Shown here: positions 1-8,797 of the stretch, piece by piece
Layout: each line of letters opens with the position of its first letter
Position numbering within the stretch: position 1 is the stretch's first letter
NCBI RefSeq assembly: GCF_000021945.1
Contig: NC_011831.1
Location: 1,501,353 to 1,565,352, forward strand
DNA: 64,000 bases
Reading direction: 5' to 3'
Source of the DNA: Chloroflexus aggregans DSM 9485
Lineage (GTDB): Bacteria; Chloroflexota; Chloroflexia; Chloroflexales; Chloroflexaceae
Program-made: the position numbers and the translations under genes
Notes under the pieces: generated by a model
Seen by the model: the letters and a program-made list of their open reading frames with translations, nothing else
The model's database searches: none
What the model was told of the DNA's origin: nothing

Positions 1-41
1 TTACCAACGCCGCCTTTTCCGGTAAAGATCAGAGTGCGCAT
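1..41 (-). CDS. ArsA/MinD-type ATPase, N-terminus only
   Basis: Only the first 13 codons are in the window; the gene continues past the left edge. They read MRTLIFTGKGGVG and then enter a lysine codon, giving the deviant Walker A motif (KGGVGK) of ArsA/Get3 and ParA/MinD ATPases. The MRTLIFTGKGGVGK opening is more usual in ArsA-like ATPases, which couple ATP hydrolysis to arsenite export or to handling of hydrophobic proteins. Chloroflexota genomes often hold several copies of unclear role, so the substrate cannot be told from this stub. A near-consensus promoter lies about 150 bases upstream. Confidence 0.7.
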   Translation of the reverse strand, partial: MRTLIFTGKGGVG

Positions 42-186
42 CAGGGCCTTTCCAGGAGCTTACTGCTCGGCTGTCGTCTACTGCCGCCAGAGCGGCGCCT
101 CCAGAGGTTACGAACGAACTTTACATGAAGTTTTTGCTTAAAAGCCAAAACCGGTGGTATCCCCCTCTAGTTTGGCTTGTATCGCA

Positions 187-215
187 ATAGTAGCACGAAT
201 ATTGATGTGTGTCAA
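187..215 (-). promoter_or_regulatory. Sigma-70-type promoter for the ArsA-like gene
   Basis: On the minus strand TTGACA (215-210), a 17-base spacer and TACTAT (192-187) give a near-consensus promoter. It points at the ArsA-like gene and predicts a leader of roughly 140 bases. The remaining noncoding sequence from 42 to 482 shows nothing else I can name. Confidence 0.6.
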
Positions 216-482
216 CAAATATTACTCATATGTACCGAGACTCCGTCAGCGATTGACGGCATTCTAATGACGTATAACGACTTTTGTCATCCATCGCTCA
301 GCACCGTCGAGCAACCGTTCATTGCGGTATAATACCACCGTCTCGCCCGTGGAGCCAACCCCTACCACGAAAAAGCTCGTAGTATGATTTGCAACGAGGC
401 ATGCATGTGTGGCTGAGGCATGGTCGCTTACCCACTGCCAACGGTGTTGGTATCCATCGCTTGCACAACTACTGCGCCGTTA

Positions 483-1358
483 TTATACCAGTTCATTGAC
501 CGATTTGCTGAGGTGTTTGAAAAGATCTTGCCGATCTATTGGTACTGACCATGGCGCGAGGAACCAGATCTCATCGTGGGTAATGGTCGCACCGGGAGCA
601 AGGTGTCCCAACGGTGCCAGTGTTTCCAGTTCGGTACAGCCTTGGTCGTAGTAGATTTCGAGATTGCAGTTCCGATCAGGGTAGATACCGGTCGGTTGGT
701 AGGCTGCCCATTTGACGACAACCACGCCCTGATGGATATACGCTAGCCAGCCGGCGGCACTGTGCGTACCGACTTTGGCCGGTGGGCCGGCGAGCGCTGT
801 ATCGATCAATAAGGCATCGTCGGTGAGGTGGAGCCGCGGATCGGGCAACGACGTGTAGGGCCACAACGCAAGCTGACGATTGGGAAGTAATGGGTTTGGC
901 GGTGGTTGGGCATCGTGGAGCGGAAGAACGGCGAGTCCACCCGGTACCAATTGTGTGATAGCCCATGGGGCTATCTCGACCGGCCAAAGACCGTGATTGG
1001 TTAAGGCATGACGCAGATGGAGTCGCGGTTGCTGTGGATCGAGCGTAACGGTGAGACTCTTCGCGATGCCACCGGGATCGATAGCGCTGCGCAATATCAC
1101 ACCATGCTCGACCGGTTCAGCAGGTGGGCCATCGAGATCGGGCCAGTAGCTGCGCGGGAATGCTTCAGGGGCGTGCCAGAGCCGATGACCACCGAGTAGG
1201 GCAAACTCTCCCCAAGGAGTCTGCCAGCGTGCCGCCGGTGTTTCGGCCAGAAGGTTAGGACCGTTATCAAGATGGAGTGCAAGAATGCGCGGCCCACCGG
1301 CAGCCAGTACGGTGAGACGAATCCGTTCGGTGGCGATAGTGATAGTGGAATACTTCAT
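483..1358 (-). CDS. Galactose-mutarotase-like protein (DUF4380-like)
   Basis: A 291-residue cytoplasmic protein with no signal peptide or membrane segment. Its make-up (alternating short strands, LLGGHRLWHAPE near residue 55, a tryptophan- and proline-rich middle, a basic C-terminus) resembles the carbohydrate-binding, mutarotase-fold proteins grouped as DUF4380. That suggests binding or epimerisation of a sugar, but I cannot point to the catalytic His/Glu pair of true aldose 1-epimerases, so the activity is unassigned. It is transcribed divergently from the globin gene and stands alone on its strand. The assignment rests on remembered family resemblance. Confidence 0.55.
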   Translation of the reverse strand: MKYSTITIATERIRLTVLAAGGPRILALHLDNGPNLLAETPAARWQTPWGEFALLGGHRLWHAPEAFPRSYWPDLDGPPAEPVEHGVILRSAIDPGGIAKSLTVTLDPQQPRLHLRHALTNHGLWPVEIAPWAITQLVPGGLAVLPLHDAQPPPNPLLPNRQLALWPYTSLPDPRLHLTDDALLIDTALAGPPAKVGTHSAAGWLAYIHQGVVVVKWAAYQPTGIYPDRNCNLEIYYDQGCTELETLAPLGHLAPGATITHDEIWFLAPWSVPIDRQDLFKHLSKSVNELV

Positions 1359-1534
1359 ACCTGCCGATCCCTCACAACATGACGGTGGCCTGGATTGGGT
1401 GCAAGAAAACGGTTAGGCAAGAGCGGGTCGGCTGATGTAGCCTGGATAAGCACGGAATATTCTGAACACTTATGGTAGCATAAAAAGAGCGCCGGTGACG
1501 GCGCAAGTGCAATCGTTATCATGTGGGTACTTCG

Positions 1535-1912
1535 ATGAGCGAGCCAACTATTTACGAACAGATCGGCGGCGAGTCCACGTTTCGCCGGATCGTTGATATC
1601 TTTTACGCGCGGGTCGAGGCCGATCCGCGTCTGCGGCATCTCTTCCCGGCGAACCTCGAGCCGGGCAAAGAGCATCAACGGCTCTTTCTCATGCAATACT
1701 TCGGCGGGCCACGCACGTACAGCGAACGGCGCGGCCACCCGCGGCTACGAATGCGGCATCTACCGTTTCCAATCGGCCCGGTTGAACGCGATGCATGGCT
1801 CGAACATATGCTGGCTGCGCTGGATGAGGCCGGTGTGCCCGAACCGGCGCGCAGCGTGATGGAGGCCTATTTTCGTAATGCGGCTCAGGCGATGATGAAT
1901 CGTGACGAGTAA
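1535..1912 (+). CDS. Truncated haemoglobin, group II (TrHbO-like)
   Basis: A single-domain globin of about 125 residues, the usual size for 2-over-2 haemoglobins. It opens with IYEQIGGESTFRRIVDIFYARVEAD (A/B helices with the distal-site Tyr), then LFP, QYFGGP and the proximal-histidine segment MRHLPFPIG, followed by RDAWL with the tryptophan expected at G8 in group II proteins. Such globins bind O2 or NO and are linked to oxygen scavenging or nitrosative stress; the precise role here is inference. The ATG at 1535 is preferred over an in-frame GTG at 1523 because it gives the normal N-terminus; neither has a strong Shine-Dalgarno. The gene is monocistronic, divergent from the mutarotase-like gene and followed by a hairpin. 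Confidence 0.88.
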   Translation: MSEPTIYEQIGGESTFRRIVDIFYARVEADPRLRHLFPANLEPGKEHQRLFLMQYFGGPRTYSERRGHPRLRMRHLPFPIGPVERDAWLEHMLAALDEAGVPEPARSVMEAYFRNAAQAMMNRDE

Positions 1913-1918
1913 GTGACA

Positions 1919-1946
1919 ACGCGCCGGAGATGTCCCACCGGCGCGT
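1919..1946 (+). terminator. Inverted repeat after the globin gene
   Basis: Perfect 9-bp arms ACGCGCCGG (1919-1927) and CCGGCGCGT (1938-1946) with a 10-base loop start a few bases after the globin stop codon. There is no T tract, so this may be a weak terminator or an mRNA-stabilising hairpin. Confidence 0.4.
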
Positions 1947-2048
1947 AGACAGTAGACAATAAGCGAACACGTACCCTTGCGCCTCGCAAGAACGGGCGAC
2001 GCCATAACCCTATATACGCTCTCCCAACGTACCGGCGAATAAGGCACC

Positions 2049-2927
2049 TCACCTCAACCGACGCACCCATGGCAACAAGATGTCGAGAAACTCCTGTGGG
2101 GTTTCATCGAACGGGCAGTGACCACTATCGGGAATGATTTTGATTTCGGCATCCGGGATCATGCGATTCTTGATGATTTCGGCATGAGATGGTGGAATAG
2201 ATTGATCTTCTGCGCCCCAGATCAACAGTGTAGGCATCCGAATCTCGCCCGGCTGGAGATCGAGTACAAGGTTGGCGAACTCGCGGCTAACCTTCAGGTA
2301 GGAACCGGCCCCATAGCGACGTAACGGGCCACTAAACGTCTCCACTAATGCCGACGTTACCCGCTCTTTGCGATGGTAGGCCGACAACAACCCTTGGCGT
2401 ACTCCCCAGCGATTACCGAACACGCCGGCTAACGTCTCGCCGATCAACGGTGCGCCGATGGCGTCAAGCATCAGCCGGTCGAATGCACTTAGCGGACGGG
2501 CTTGTAACTGCGCACCTGAACTGTTAACGAGAATCAGCGCCTTCACCAATTCAGGATACGCGCGAGCCAACTGAGCACTAACCACACCACCCATCGAGTG
2601 CCCCACGACAACCGCCGGCTGACCGATGGTGTCGCGGATAAACGCCGCTGCTTGAGCAGCCCAACGTTCGCGACTCGGTCGCCCGGCAGGACGCGCTGAG
2701 TAGCCGAAATAGTAGAGATCAATCGCGTACAAGGTGTGTTCGGCGGCGATCGGGCGCATCACCGGACGCCAGTGTTCGATGAGTGCGCCGTAGCCGTGGA
2801 TGAGCAGGATTGGCAGACCATGTTGCGGCGATGAGATCCATGCCCGCATCGGGCCATCGGGACCGCTACGGTATTCTTCACGGATCTCAAACTTGCGTCC
2901 TGTGGTAGAAGCTGTCGTTGTACTCAT
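2049..2927 (-). CDS. Alpha/beta-hydrolase-fold protein
   Basis: A 292-residue soluble alpha/beta hydrolase. Visible are the oxyanion-loop segment LLIHGYGALIEHW (about residues 41-53), the nucleophile elbow GHSMGG (about 109), the acid segment LLIWGAEDQSIPPSH (about 235) and the catalytic-histidine segment IPDSGHCPFDETPQEF (about 265), so the Ser-Asp-His triad is complete. The layout is that of haloperoxidase/epoxide hydrolase-like or meta-cleavage-product hydrolases; the substrate is unknown. It is monocistronic and an unusual inverted repeat sits immediately before its start codon. Confidence 0.85.
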   Translation of the reverse strand: MSTTTASTTGRKFEIREEYRSGPDGPMRAWISSPQHGLPILLIHGYGALIEHWRPVMRPIAAEHTLYAIDLYYFGYSARPAGRPSRERWAAQAAAFIRDTIGQPAVVVGHSMGGVVSAQLARAYPELVKALILVNSSGAQLQARPLSAFDRLMLDAIGAPLIGETLAGVFGNRWGVRQGLLSAYHRKERVTSALVETFSGPLRRYGAGSYLKVSREFANLVLDLQPGEIRMPTLLIWGAEDQSIPPSHAEIIKNRMIPDAEIKIIPDSGHCPFDETPQEFLDILLPWVRRLR

Positions 2928-2949
2928 ATATCGAAAGCTTTCTCGATAT
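2928..2949 (-). promoter_or_regulatory. Inverted repeat abutting the hydrolase start codon
   Basis: ATATCGA (2928-2934) and TCGATAT (2943-2949) flank an 8-base centre that contains AAGCTTT. The element ends exactly at the ATG of the hydrolase, so in mRNA it would place the ribosome-binding region in a hairpin; as DNA it has the size and symmetry of an operator. The function is inferred. Confidence 0.35.
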
Positions 2950-3100
2950 GCTTATGGTATCTACTCTCTATCAGCATACCACGCTTGCAATGATTTTGCA
3001 CAGATTTTGTAACAAGTTCACACCTCGTTGCCGGCCACTATCTCACACCGGCTCACGCCTCAGCAAACCGCACCACGTTCCAACCCTGCACGATGCCGTG

Positions 3101-4177
3101 TCACTGCTCTGCTAAGCGCAACGTAATATTGCCCGACGTTGCCTCAACGTTCAAGAGTGACCGACCTTCACCAAGCGTTGTTTGCAGCGAACGAGCATTA
3201 CTCACTTGCGTAGCCAAACGGGCAGGCACATCGATCTTGCCACCGATGGTACGGAAGTTGAGCTGAACATCGAACGGCGGCGAGAGCGTTAATTGCACAT
3301 TACCGGAAATGGTGCTCACGTGCTGTTCACCGTCCGCTAGACGACCAGAAAAGGAAATGTCACCGCTGGTGGTGTCGATCGCAAGCCGAACCGCCTCGTC
3401 ACTTGCCTTAATATCGACATCGCCGGAAACGGTCGTTACTTGCACCGGCCCACGCACACCGATGAGCCTGACATCACCGCTCGTTGTCTGAGCGATGACC
3501 TCGCCAAGGAGGCCACTTGCCGACAGATCACCGCTCACCGTCAAGAAGGTAAGCTCACTGTGATGATCGCTCAGCGTGACATCACCGCTCGTTGTGTTAA
3601 GGGTAAGCTGACCGGTAGTGCCTTCGGCGCGCACCTCACCACTGATCGTCGTAATGGTGCCATGAGCGGCTACCTGACGTAATGTAGCATCGCCGGAGAC
3701 AAGGGAAAGCTCAAACGTAGCATCCGATGGGAGCGCTAATTCAAGGTAGGCATACGGATTACGACCGAAACTCCACGGCGCCCATTGTGGGTGTTTCACA
3801 TTGATATGGAGTGTATCACCACGTTGTTCGATCTGTAGCTCGATCTTGGTCGCCGCATCGGCAGCAGCATTGGCCGCCCAACCAAACCCGCGCCGTTCAC
3901 CGCGGAGGACGACTTCCTCACCGGTGGTGCCGGTCAGAACGACCTGATCGTTTACCCCGACGACTTCTACTCGCTTCACGATAAATCGTTGCTCTGCAAT
4001 ACGCTGCACACTATCAGAGCGAGCAAGATTGAGGTCAATACCGGCAATCGTACCGCGAATCAACAGTTCAAACAACAACCATCCCAGTCCACCGAGGATC
4101 AACACCATCCCCAGCCATCGTCGGCTGAGCTGTCGCTCGACCGGGCGTTCGGAATCTCTTGGTACATCGGTTTTCAT
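3101..4177 (-). CDS. Membrane-anchored DUF4097 beta-strand-repeat protein
   Basis: 358 residues. A charged N-terminus is followed by one transmembrane segment (WLGMVLILGGLGWLLFELLI, about residues 21-40) and then an all-beta region made of repeats of the type TTSGDV/TVSGDV (at least seven SGD or SGN units between about residues 150 and 350). That is the signature of the DUF4097 putative adhesin family, whose ladders form a right-handed beta-helix-like surface. It is probably displayed outside the membrane. Its job is unknown; in other bacteria such proteins often sit with anti-sigma or envelope-stress genes, but no such partner is adjacent here. Confidence 0.75.
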   Translation of the reverse strand: MKTDVPRDSERPVERQLSRRWLGMVLILGGLGWLLFELLIRGTIAGIDLNLARSDSVQRIAEQRFIVKRVEVVGVNDQVVLTGTTGEEVVLRGERRGFGWAANAAADAATKIELQIEQRGDTLHINVKHPQWAPWSFGRNPYAYLELALPSDATFELSLVSGDATLRQVAAHGTITTISGEVRAEGTTGQLTLNTTSGDVTLSDHHSELTFLTVSGDLSASGLLGEVIAQTTSGDVRLIGVRGPVQVTTVSGDVDIKASDEAVRLAIDTTSGDISFSGRLADGEQHVSTISGNVQLTLSPPFDVQLNFRTIGGKIDVPARLATQVSNARSLQTTLGEGRSLLNVEATSGNITLRLAEQ

Positions 4178-4759
4178 AGCACATACCCTTCACTTGGTAC
4201 TTTTCACTGCATCCGACGTTATGCCAACACTGAGGGTTGCATCGTTACCCAACTCCACCCATCTGCCTGTGTACGATATTGCGTGACTGTGAGTATGAAC
4301 GGTTCATGTGGCCATCGTTTGCCGACAACGAGCTAGTGCTACCAACACCGCGTCGCCCGTATGACCATTGCACGCCAACGAACCCCGACCACCGGCGCGG
4401 CACGGCTGCAACAAGTGGCGACAAACCCTCTCGCCATCAGCTTGCCCAACGTCTATCATCGCCGGCGATGCCGGCACACCAACATCGGGGATCGGAAAAC
4501 GGAGATGCTGCACAATGGCAGATTGTGCAACAATAAAATCACGAGACACCGGTCGTGATATACCACGGCAGAAGAGGCTCATCTGCTGCGGTAGAAGCGA
4601 GATTCGCACCGGAGATACTGTGCAGCATGACGAAATACACGTTACGATGTAGTATAGCGATGAAGCTGAGCGACGATCACCAAAGCAGCGCAACGATATC
4701 GGTTATATCGCCATATCCTTCACACCAGCATTCTCATCGACATCAGGTACAATGAATAT
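4178..4759. other. 582-bp noncoding stretch
   Basis: Between the divergent DUF4097 and NYN genes. Short open frames exist on both strands but have no codon bias, ribosome site or recognisable sequence. A TACAAT hexamer at 4748-4753 stands only 6 bases before the NYN start, which would give a leaderless transcript if it is a -10 element, but I see no matching -35. Nothing else is recognised. Confidence 0.4.
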
Positions 4760-5254
4760 ATGCCTATTCTCATTGACGGCCACAACCTGATTGGGCAAAT
4801 GCCTGACATTGACCTTAGCGACCCCGACGACGAAGAAAAGTTGGTCGCGAAACTCCGCCGCTACGCTGCACGTAAGCGTGGCCGGAAGATTGTGGTCGTC
4901 TTTGATGGTGGCGTATACGGCCACCCGCAAAACTTGAACGGTTACGGCGTGGAAACACGCTTCATCAAACCACCACACAACGCCGATCAAGAGCTGATCC
5001 GGCAAATTCGAGCGATTCGTCGCCGTGACGAGTGGCTGGTCGTTTCATCAGACCGAGCAGTCGTCAGAGAAGCGCAGGCACGTGGCATTCCGGTCATCTC
5101 GGCCCAAGAGTTTGCCCGTCGTTTGCAACAGCTCGACCAACCACGGATCAATGCGCGTGACAAACGTGGCGACCGCCCGTTGAGTAAAGCCGAAATTGAG
5201 GATTGGCTACGTTTTTTTGGCGTCGATGAAGACGAAGACACGCTCTATTATTGA
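4760..5254 (+). CDS. NYN-domain RNase (YacP/Rae1-like)
   Basis: 164 residues. The N-terminal MPILIDGHNLIGQMP and the later VVVFDGG, VVSSDRAVVREA and GIPVISAQEF segments carry the spaced aspartates of the PIN-like NYN fold; the DGHN motif is typical of the YacP group. Known members (Bacillus Rae1) cleave mRNA at the ribosome; the target here is unknown. The C-terminus is acidic. It precedes the methyltransferase by about 60 bases on the same strand and could be the first gene of the pterin-like string, though nothing functional ties it to that pathway. Confidence 0.8.
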   Translation: MPILIDGHNLIGQMPDIDLSDPDDEEKLVAKLRRYAARKRGRKIVVVFDGGVYGHPQNLNGYGVETRFIKPPHNADQELIRQIRAIRRRDEWLVVSSDRAVVREAQARGIPVISAQEFARRLQQLDQPRINARDKRGDRPLSKAEIEDWLRFFGVDEDEDTLYY

Positions 5255-5317
5255 ATGCATGTGCCTCCCTCAGCGGGGGACTGCGTTCAGCATATCATTG
5301 CGATTCGCATCGAGACT

Positions 5318-6184
5318 ATGACACCTGACCCGATCACCGAACAAAACCGCCGCTCGTGGAACGCCGTTGTCCCGGTCCACACCAGCCATCGTGCCGACGA
5401 AGCCGACTTTCTCCGTAACGGTGGCTCTACCCTCTTTCCTGAAGAGATAGCCTTGCTCGGCGACATACGAGATTGCCGTCTCCTCCATTTGCTCTGCAAC
5501 ACCGGCGCCGATAGTCTCTCGTTAGCAGCGCGCGGCGCAATCGTCACCGGTGTTGATCTGAGCGATGCCGCGATTGCCTATGCGCGGGCGTTGAGTGGGG
5601 CCAGTGGCATTCCGGCTACGTTCGTGCAGGCCGATGTCTACGACTACTTGGCAGCAGCAGCCGTAGATGGCTTGCGCTTCGAGCGCATCTATGCCGGCTA
5701 TGGTGTGATCTGCTGGCTGCGCGATCTGCACGCTTTCGCCCACGGCATCGCTACGTTGCTCACCCCCGGCGGACGCTTCGTGTTGATGGAGTTTCACCCG
5801 ACATCGAACATGTTTAGCGCCGATTGGCAACTGGCTTACAACTACCCGCACGGCGGCACGCCGTTAGAGCTGCCGGGAGTAGGGGATTACGTCGGCGCCG
5901 CCGAAGGCGGCTTGTCGCCGTCCGGCTTTTTGCCCGGTGTGAGCGATTTTACTAACCCAGAGCCATGCACCCTCTATCGCTGGGGAGTGGGTGAAGTGGT
6001 GACAGCCTTCGCACAGGCTAATCTGCGTTTGCGGGTTCTCCACGAGTATTGTTATGTCAATGGAGAACGACCTTTCACCCGCATGGTACAAGCTGAGGGT
6101 CGGCGACTGTATCCACCACCAGACATACCGGCACTGCCCCTCATGTACGGTTTGGCGGTAGAAAAGGATCACAACGATGAGTGA
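5318..6184 (+). CDS. Class I SAM-dependent methyltransferase
   Basis: 288 residues from the ATG at 5318 (MTPDPITEQNRRSWN); a longer frame to 5255 adds 21 residues that look untranslated. Motif I is LLHLLCNTGADSLSLAARG followed by VTGVDLSDAAIAYAR, the glycine loop and acidic end of beta-2 that bind S-adenosylmethionine. FVLMEFHP lies at the post-motif III position. Substrate unknown. Its last 8 bases overlap the start of folB, so the two are translationally coupled, which suggests that it methylates a product of the following pterin-like genes. Confidence 0.8.
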   Translation: MTPDPITEQNRRSWNAVVPVHTSHRADEADFLRNGGSTLFPEEIALLGDIRDCRLLHLLCNTGADSLSLAARGAIVTGVDLSDAAIAYARALSGASGIPATFVQADVYDYLAAAAVDGLRFERIYAGYGVICWLRDLHAFAHGIATLLTPGGRFVLMEFHPTSNMFSADWQLAYNYPHGGTPLELPGVGDYVGAAEGGLSPSGFLPGVSDFTNPEPCTLYRWGVGEVVTAFAQANLRLRVLHEYCYVNGERPFTRMVQAEGRRLYPPPDIPALPLMYGLAVEKDHNDE

Positions 6185-6560
6185 TTGGGGTATTGGTCAC
6201 GACCGGATAATCCTGAGCGGCATGCAATTTATCGGCTACCACGGCACGCGCCCCGAAGAGAACCGGCTCGGCCAGCGGTTTGTGGTTGATGTGGCGATCG
6301 AACTTGACTTACGCGCCGCCGGCACGAACGACGCTTTGAACCAAACGGTTGACTACAGCCAGATTCACGACCGGGCGCGCGAGATCGTCTGTGGGCGGCC
6401 ACTCAACTTGACCGAAGCCGTTGCTGAACGGATTGCCCAAGCCGTGCTCGACGATCATCCGCAGATTCGCGCAGTGGCGGTACGGGTGGCGAAACCAGGC
6501 GTGCGGTTGGGTGAGACAATATTAGCCGGTTCAGTCGTGGAAATTGTGCGCCGACGATGA
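6177..6560 (+). CDS. folB: Dihydroneopterin aldolase (FolB family)
   Basis: 127 residues, a typical length. RIILSGMQFIGYHGTRPEENRLGQRFVVDVAIELDL is the N-terminal signature with the catalytic Tyr/His region, VDYSQIHDRAREIV supplies the substrate-pocket motif and NLTEAVAERIA carries the conserved glutamate that binds the pterin ring. FolB cleaves 7,8-dihydroneopterin to 6-hydroxymethyl-dihydropterin in folate synthesis and forms a ring-shaped oligomer. No folK, folP or folE is adjacent. It overlaps the methyltransferase upstream and, by ATGA, the RibD-type reductase downstream, so here it may serve either folate or a dedicated pterin product. Confidence 0.9.
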   Translation: MSDWGIGHDRIILSGMQFIGYHGTRPEENRLGQRFVVDVAIELDLRAAGTNDALNQTVDYSQIHDRAREIVCGRPLNLTEAVAERIAQAVLDDHPQIRAVAVRVAKPGVRLGETILAGSVVEIVRRR

Positions 6561-7225
6561 TCCGACCAAGAGTAACCCTTAGTTTTGCGCAGACGCTTGA
6601 CGGACGGGTAGCCGCCGTTGATGGCAGTTCACAGTGGATCAGTAGCGCGGACTCGCTGCATTTTTGTCATTCCTTGCGTGCCGCTAGTGATGCAATTATG
6701 GTCGGCGTCGGTACCGTGCTGCGCGACGATCCGCGGTTAACGGTGCGGCTCGTGGAAGGATGCGATCCGGTGCGGGTTATCGTTGATAGCACGCTGCGCA
6801 CACCACCCACTGCGGCAGTGATTCGTGATGGTGCAGCGCGTGGTACCGTGCTGGCCTGCACCGCAGCCGCACCATCAGAGCGCCGCACGGTCTTACGGGA
6901 GCTTGGAGCAACTATCCTTACGCTACCGGCTACTCCAGATGGTAAAGTTGATCTGGTGGCGCTCCTCGCGAGCCTAGCAGAACGAGGTATCGCCAGCATC
7001 ATGGTCGAAGGTGGTGCGTGTCTCATAACCGGTCTGCTCCGCGCGCACCTGGTTGATGCAGTCGCCATTACCATTGCCCCTTTGATCCTCGGCGCGGGGC
7101 CGGCAGCCGTTGGTGACTTGGGGATCACGACGTTAGCGCAGGCTATCAAACTCGGTGATGTACGCTGGACGACCTACGGCGTTGATGTGGTTCTAGAGGG
7201 TGAGGTGTTGTGGTCAGCAACATAA
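6557..7225 (+). CDS. RibD C-terminal-type reductase, stand-alone
   Basis: 222 residues forming only the reductase half of RibD (dihydrofolate-reductase fold); the zinc deaminase half is absent. Visible are SFAQTLDGRVAA, the SSQWISS loop, LRAASDAIMVGVGTVLRDDPRLTVR, VIVDSTLRTPP and the NADPH-site segment SIMVEGGACLI. Family members reduce the ribosylamino group of a pyrimidine intermediate with NADPH; stand-alone copies also occur in archaeal and fungal riboflavin routes and in uncharacterised clusters. Translational coupling to folB and to the MDR gene (16-base overlap) points to a dedicated pathway rather than housekeeping riboflavin synthesis. Confidence 0.82.
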   Translation: MIRPRVTLSFAQTLDGRVAAVDGSSQWISSADSLHFCHSLRAASDAIMVGVGTVLRDDPRLTVRLVEGCDPVRVIVDSTLRTPPTAAVIRDGAARGTVLACTAAAPSERRTVLRELGATILTLPATPDGKVDLVALLASLAERGIASIMVEGGACLITGLLRAHLVDAVAITIAPLILGAGPAAVGDLGITTLAQAIKLGDVRWTTYGVDVVLEGEVLWSAT

Positions 7226-8241
7226 CCACCAGCACGCGGAGTGTACTCCCTGCCGATGCAATCTGGTTTCCTGCGCCGCGTACCGTCACCGTGTGCCGAG
7301 AAACCGCGCCGCCACCCGATGCCGGTGAAGTGCAGGTGGCTGCCATCGCCTCACTGATCAGTCACGGCACCGAACGGCTGGTCTATCGGGGAGAGGTCGA
7401 TCCGACGCTCCCCCTCGACTTGCCGACCCTACGCGGTAGTTTCGCGTTTCCGATCAAGTACGGCTACGCAATTGCCGGACGGATCATCGACGTTGGTCCT
7501 GGCGTTGATGATCTACGCATCGGTGATGCAGTCGCTGCCTTGCACCCACACCAGAGTATCTTCACCATCCCGGCGGCGCTTGTCAAACGCCTACCCGCCA
7601 ACCTCGATCCGGCCTTAGGCGGCTTTTACGCCAATGTCGAAACGGCGCTGACCATCTGCCACGACGCTGCACCCCGGCTCGGCGAAACGGTGATAGTTTT
7701 CGGGCAGGGGGTGATTGGGCTGCTCGTTACGCAACTGCTGCAATTGGCCGGCGTACACGTGATTGCCGTCGATCCTGATCCGCAGCGACGTGAGTTGGCG
7801 GCGCGTTTTGGGGCCACCGCGTTGGCCCAGCCCGATCCGGCAGTCATTGCCGATCTCACCGACAAACGCGGGGCTGATATTGCGATTGAGGTGAGTGGCG
7901 CCCCGACAGCATTGCAACAGGCGATTGAGGCGGTCACGGTGGAAGGGTTGGTCATTGTGGCATCGTGGTACGGACAAAAGCCGGTAACGCTCACGCTCGG
8001 CGGCCACTTCCACCGCGGTCGGGTTCGGGTGCGCTCATCGCAGGTCGGACGGCTGGCGCCGGAAACCCTGCCGCGCTGGGATTACACACGGCGGACGGCA
8101 ACCGTAATGCGCCTGTTGCCTCGTCTGCACCTCGCTGAGCTGGTCAGCCATCGCTTTCCGCTGGAACAGGCGCCAGCCGCATATGCATTACTCGACGCGG
8201 GTACCACCGGTCTGGTGCAGGTGATGATCAGCTACAGATAG
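7210..8241 (+). CDS. MDR-family (zinc-type) dehydrogenase, BchC-like
   Basis: 343 residues from a GTG start that overlaps the previous gene. It has the medium-chain dehydrogenase layout: a GroES-like N-terminal half (SLISHGTERLVYRG, YGYAIAGRIIDVGPGVDDLRIGDAV) and a Rossmann half with VFGQGVIGLL and VIAVDPDPQRRELAARFGA. The usual catalytic-zinc cysteine near residue 40 is replaced by the S-H-G-T-E sequence, as in BchC-like proteins, so metal use is uncertain. It probably oxidises or reduces a hydroxyl/keto group on the product made by the neighbouring enzymes. BchC itself works in bacteriochlorophyll synthesis, but no other bch gene is near. Confidence 0.75.
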   Translation: MVSNITTSTRSVLPADAIWFPAPRTVTVCRETAPPPDAGEVQVAAIASLISHGTERLVYRGEVDPTLPLDLPTLRGSFAFPIKYGYAIAGRIIDVGPGVDDLRIGDAVAALHPHQSIFTIPAALVKRLPANLDPALGGFYANVETALTICHDAAPRLGETVIVFGQGVIGLLVTQLLQLAGVHVIAVDPDPQRRELAARFGATALAQPDPAVIADLTDKRGADIAIEVSGAPTALQQAIEAVTVEGLVIVASWYGQKPVTLTLGGHFHRGRVRVRSSQVGRLAPETLPRWDYTRRTATVMRLLPRLHLAELVSHRFPLEQAPAAYALLDAGTTGLVQVMISYR

Positions 8242-8404
8242 CCGTCTGAACCGGTTGATGAACGTTACTTGTGCAATCGAGCATGCTACGCCGTGAGGTC
8301 TTTTCACGCCTAATGCGATCCCTCAATGCGTTCGGGCGGATGGTGGAGACGGCACCACATCTCATGTCATGCACGGTTGAGCAAGCACGACCCAAGGAGC
8401 GGTT

Positions 8405-8797
8405 ATGTATGAAGTATGCGTCAGCGCCCAATTTGAAGCTGCCCATCAGCTTGAAGGCAATTTCGGTCCGGCCACCCGTATGCACGGCCACACCTACCGG
8501 CTAGAAGCCATCGTCACCGGTGAGCGTCTCCAACCCGACGGCACGCTCGTTGATATGAGTCAACTCCAAGCAGCAGTGCAGATGGTTGTCGCCGATTTAC
8601 ACTATCGCGATCTCGGAACCGTCGAAGGGTTGCGTGACATCAACACCACTGCTGAGCATGTTGCCTACTATTGCTGGCGACGGATTGCAGCGGCGCTCAG
8701 CGGAGCCGGCCTCAGGACCCTAACCGTGCGTATCTGGGAAAACCCACAGGTCTATGCGGCGTACAGTGAAACACTGGTATCATCAGACGGTACATAG
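8405..8797 (+). CDS. PTPS/QueD-like protein, copy 1, lacking the catalytic Cys
   Basis: 130 residues of the 6-pyruvoyl-tetrahydropterin synthase / 6-carboxy-tetrahydropterin synthase fold. The zinc triad is present: His14 in FEAAH and His27/His29 in MHGHTY. TAEHVAYYCW and WENPQVYAAYSE supply the later His and Glu. The nucleophilic Cys normally four residues before the HGH motif is Ala23 (PATRMHGH), so neither the PTPS nor the QueD reaction is expected in its standard form. The start has a good AAGGAG ribosome site. A second copy at 12567 differs at five residues (4, 5, 15, 60, 103). This copy is followed by a broken gene, so copy 2 may be the main functional one. Confidence 0.82.
   Translation: MYEVCVSAQFEAAHQLEGNFGPATRMHGHTYRLEAIVTGERLQPDGTLVDMSQLQAAVQMVVADLHYRDLGTVEGLRDINTTAEHVAYYCWRRIAAALSGAGLRTLTVRIWENPQVYAAYSETLVSSDGT

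Noticed and set aside
4304-4693. 129-codon minus-strand ORF in the gap before the NYN gene
   Set aside because: No Shine-Dalgarno, no codon bias and no similarity I recognise; treated as noncoding.
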